Shown here piece by piece: positions 61,641 through 64,000 of a stretch of 64,000 nucleotides of DNA. Source of the stretch: Acanthornis magna (Eukaryota; Chordata; Aves; Passeriformes; Acanthizidae); the NCBI GenBank assembly GCA_036785705.1, contig JAWUZG010000004.1, positions 9,210,501 to 9,274,500 of the forward strand, given 5' to 3'. The notes under the pieces are model-generated. The model did no database searches. It saw only the letters and a program-made list of their open reading frames with translations, and was not told where the DNA came from. Position 1 is the stretch's first letter, and each line of letters begins with the position of its first letter. Made by a program: the position numbers and the translations under genes.

Positions 61641-64000
61641 TGAACATCAATGACCATAGTTTCTTACACTTAGAAATATAACAAAATATAAGCAGTAATA
61701 TATTGTATCACTTTTTGCCAATTTGTTATTTCAGACTGAAGAAATTGTGTGTGGAATCAAGTCCTGGAATATTAAATAATGACCTTCTTCCAAAAGACAT
61801 CTTTTTTCTGCATTTTTTCTCTGCTAGGTGTTGATCTTTTTTCAGCATTTTTTGCAGCTGAGTTAATCTGTAGAAGTTCAACGACATAAAAGTCTCCCTA
61901 CTACCTTGCTACAATTTTGTCTTCTGATCTTAAAAGTAGTGGTGTTTTATTAAGTTAAAACATATACCAAGGTATTCGTAATATGCAGTTACAATTGACC
62001 CATGCAACTGCGCACACGCACATACACACACAAATTTCACCCCAGAAACAATATTCAGTCTGTAGTACTTTTATTTTGTCGTGTGATACATTTACTTGCA
62101 AAAGTGACCTCAAACTTCTCTTCTGCCCCAGTAGTCTGTATCTTGTTTTCGAGGAAGTATGATGCTTTCTTTTGTGCCTCATAGTAAAGACTAGATATTT
62201 TTGGCAATTCAGCTTCCTAACATGAAGGAGTTAGAAGAAAATTCACGTGTTTCGACTTTTGGTATTTAAAAGATAAATTGTATCAGACTCAAATTAAAGT
62301 GAAGAGTCTTTAACATGTTCATTAATACTGTTTTCATTCTGTTTTTATTGTTATTGGTTTTTCTAACTTTTTCTGACTTGATGGAGAATGCTGAAAAGTA
62401 ACAAAATACAGAGCAATATTAAAAATAATAAAATATAGACTATTCTCATGAAGTATTTTCCTCATTTTTATGCCTACCCTAGTTTGATGACATCTATTTC
62501 TTAATTAGATGTATAATTCTGAGAACTGAATGCATGGGACAAATACTCATCTATTAAGGCCCAAATTTCATATTCCTTAATGCAGGCTTAAAACTTGCTT
62601 TCATGAACATCCTGCCAATAAGCTTATTCAATGAAATATTTACAGACATCCAGCACAAAGGGGATGCAAACTCAGCTTAAGCACACTTCCATCTCTTATT
62701 TAAGCAAGTACATAAAGAGAGTTTTCGAGGTATTAAGCAAGCTGTACAAGTCATTGACCTATATAATTCACAGAACAGTACCAGAGCAGACTTCTGTCAG
62801 TGGCAGATAGATTTGTTAAACAGTCCATCACATCCTCAGCAAGTATATCAGTCTCAGTGTATAGTAGAAGTATCTGACAACAACAACCCTGTCATGCTAA
62901 TTGCTAGACCAAATTTTATGTTGGCTTTATGTGGAGATAAATTATTCAGAGCAAATAACTTGGATCACCATGAGCGGGCAGTTTAGAGTGCTTTAGGGAA
63001 GATATTTTCTGAAATTAATTTATGTTTTAAGAATATGAATGGTCAATCAGAAAAATGTGCACAATATAAGCCATCTTAAAATATTCATTTTTATTTTTGG
63101 GTAAAGCTTATGCATCCATTTTCATTTTATATTTGTGTGTAAGTAAGGAGTCATCCAGAATCTGCTTGTAATATAATCCCTAAAGGAATATAATTTAAAA
63201 AGACAATGTTGATATTTCATTTAAGAAATTTTCTCCTTATCTTTTTGCACCACATAAGTAGCTTAACAGTTAGACTGCCATAGGATATTTTTTATATTAC
63301 TGGGACTCTGATATGTCAATATATAAAATCTAAATAATTAATTGATTAAAGAAACCAGACACTACTTTCTTTTAGATAAGTTAACATACTTGAATGGGAG
63401 AATATGATTAAGCTATTGATAATACAGACCAAGAAGACCAACTATAATAAATTGTGATCCAAATATTCTCATTTATAGAAAATACACTCTATTATTTATA
63501 TATCTGTAGTGATAAACTAAGAAAATTTTTAACCAAAATATTAAAATAGTTTTTCATACAGTATGATTTTTATATAAAGCTCAGTTAGATTTTCTGTAGC
63601 TCACTTTGCCCACTGCATCACTTGGAACAGCTGGCTTTCACATTCTGGGCAAGGTTTCACCACCCTGTATTCTTTCTCAGAAGGCAGCTTCCACAGTTCA
63701 CCTCAACCCTCAAAATTCAAGCACTCAGTCTGCCTTGTAACATCCCCTCCTCAGGAACACTTGATAGTTGGAACAAAGAGATAAAGACTTCTCAGAAGTG
63801 TGCACAGCGTGATCACTCTGCCATTAAGAACACAAAAGATGCACATTGTTAATCTGGATATCATATCTGAGGGCTTCCTGTTGGAAACACGGTAAAAGTC
63901 TTGCTTGTTTTCTCCTTTAGAACATTATTTTCCCATAGATGGATTCTTGATACTGAGGGACCTCATTTTACCTTCCATTTCCCTCACCATAAAGATTTCA
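61641..64000. other. AT-rich unique sequence to the window end
   Basis: No gene, RNA or named repeat. A short CACACACGCACATACACACACA stretch is near 62010-62032. Frames are 60-76 codons and chance-like. Confidence 0.5.

Overview
The window reads as non-coding DNA, intergenic or intronic, from a bird, most likely a passerine. The main evidence is at least ten fragments of CR1 LINEs. Several end in the avian CR1 tail (repeats of ATTCTATG/ATTCTGTG), and several carry readable CR1 reverse-transcriptase or endonuclease text. Three ERV LTRs match layouts I know from bird genomes, and there are many A/C-rich tracts of a kind familiar from bird assemblies. The species assignment is an inference; there is no marker gene. 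I found no intact gene, rRNA, tRNA, CRISPR array or prokaryotic feature. The six-frame ORFs are short (150 codons at most) and mostly chance AT-rich reading frames or relics of repeats. Splice signals and codon content allow one weak candidate terminal exon (about 33.4-33.6 kb, minus strand) and three weaker internal-exon candidates; these stay hypotheses.

Layout. 1-19.1 kb: AT-rich unique sequence with a (TC)n run, a candidate conserved element near 9.8-10.1 kb, an AT-rich tract near 14.0 kb, a perfect 18-bp hairpin at 14.65 kb, a purine-rich tract at 14.9-15.1 kb and a less AT-rich block at 16.0-16.5 kb. 19.2-21.8 kb: three antisense CR1 pieces. 24.4-24.9 kb: a sense CR1 3' end. 25.8-28.2 kb: an A/C tract, then a 1.2-kb sense CR1 with damaged RT catalytic residues and an internal A/C tract. 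29.0-31.5 kb: a run of 19 G and a 204-base all-purine satellite. 36.9-37.3 kb: an inverted-repeat cluster rich in TAAT cores. 37.7-38.9 kb: an antisense CR1 interrupted by a small sense CR1 tail; its left flank is duplicated at 42.2 kb. 39.4-40.4 kb: an ERV LTR followed by a G-poor flank. 47.3 kb: a truncated LTR. 52.3 kb: an antisense CR1. 53.5 kb: a perfect 152-base (GGGAA)n array. 56.6-57.2 kb: an ERVL-type solo LTR. 58.8-59.0 kb: a sense CR1 3' end. 59-64 kb: AT-rich unique sequence with a conserved-element-like stretch at 61.4-61.6 kb.

No genes act together here. The history visible is repeated, 5'-truncated CR1 insertion, ERV insertion reduced to LTRs, microsatellite growth and small local rearrangements. 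I do not see a convincing new biological system. The items most worth checking are the 90%-identical duplicated block, the perfect hairpin, the nested CR1, the uninterrupted (GGGAA)n array, the inverted-repeat/TAAT cluster and the possible minus-strand exons.
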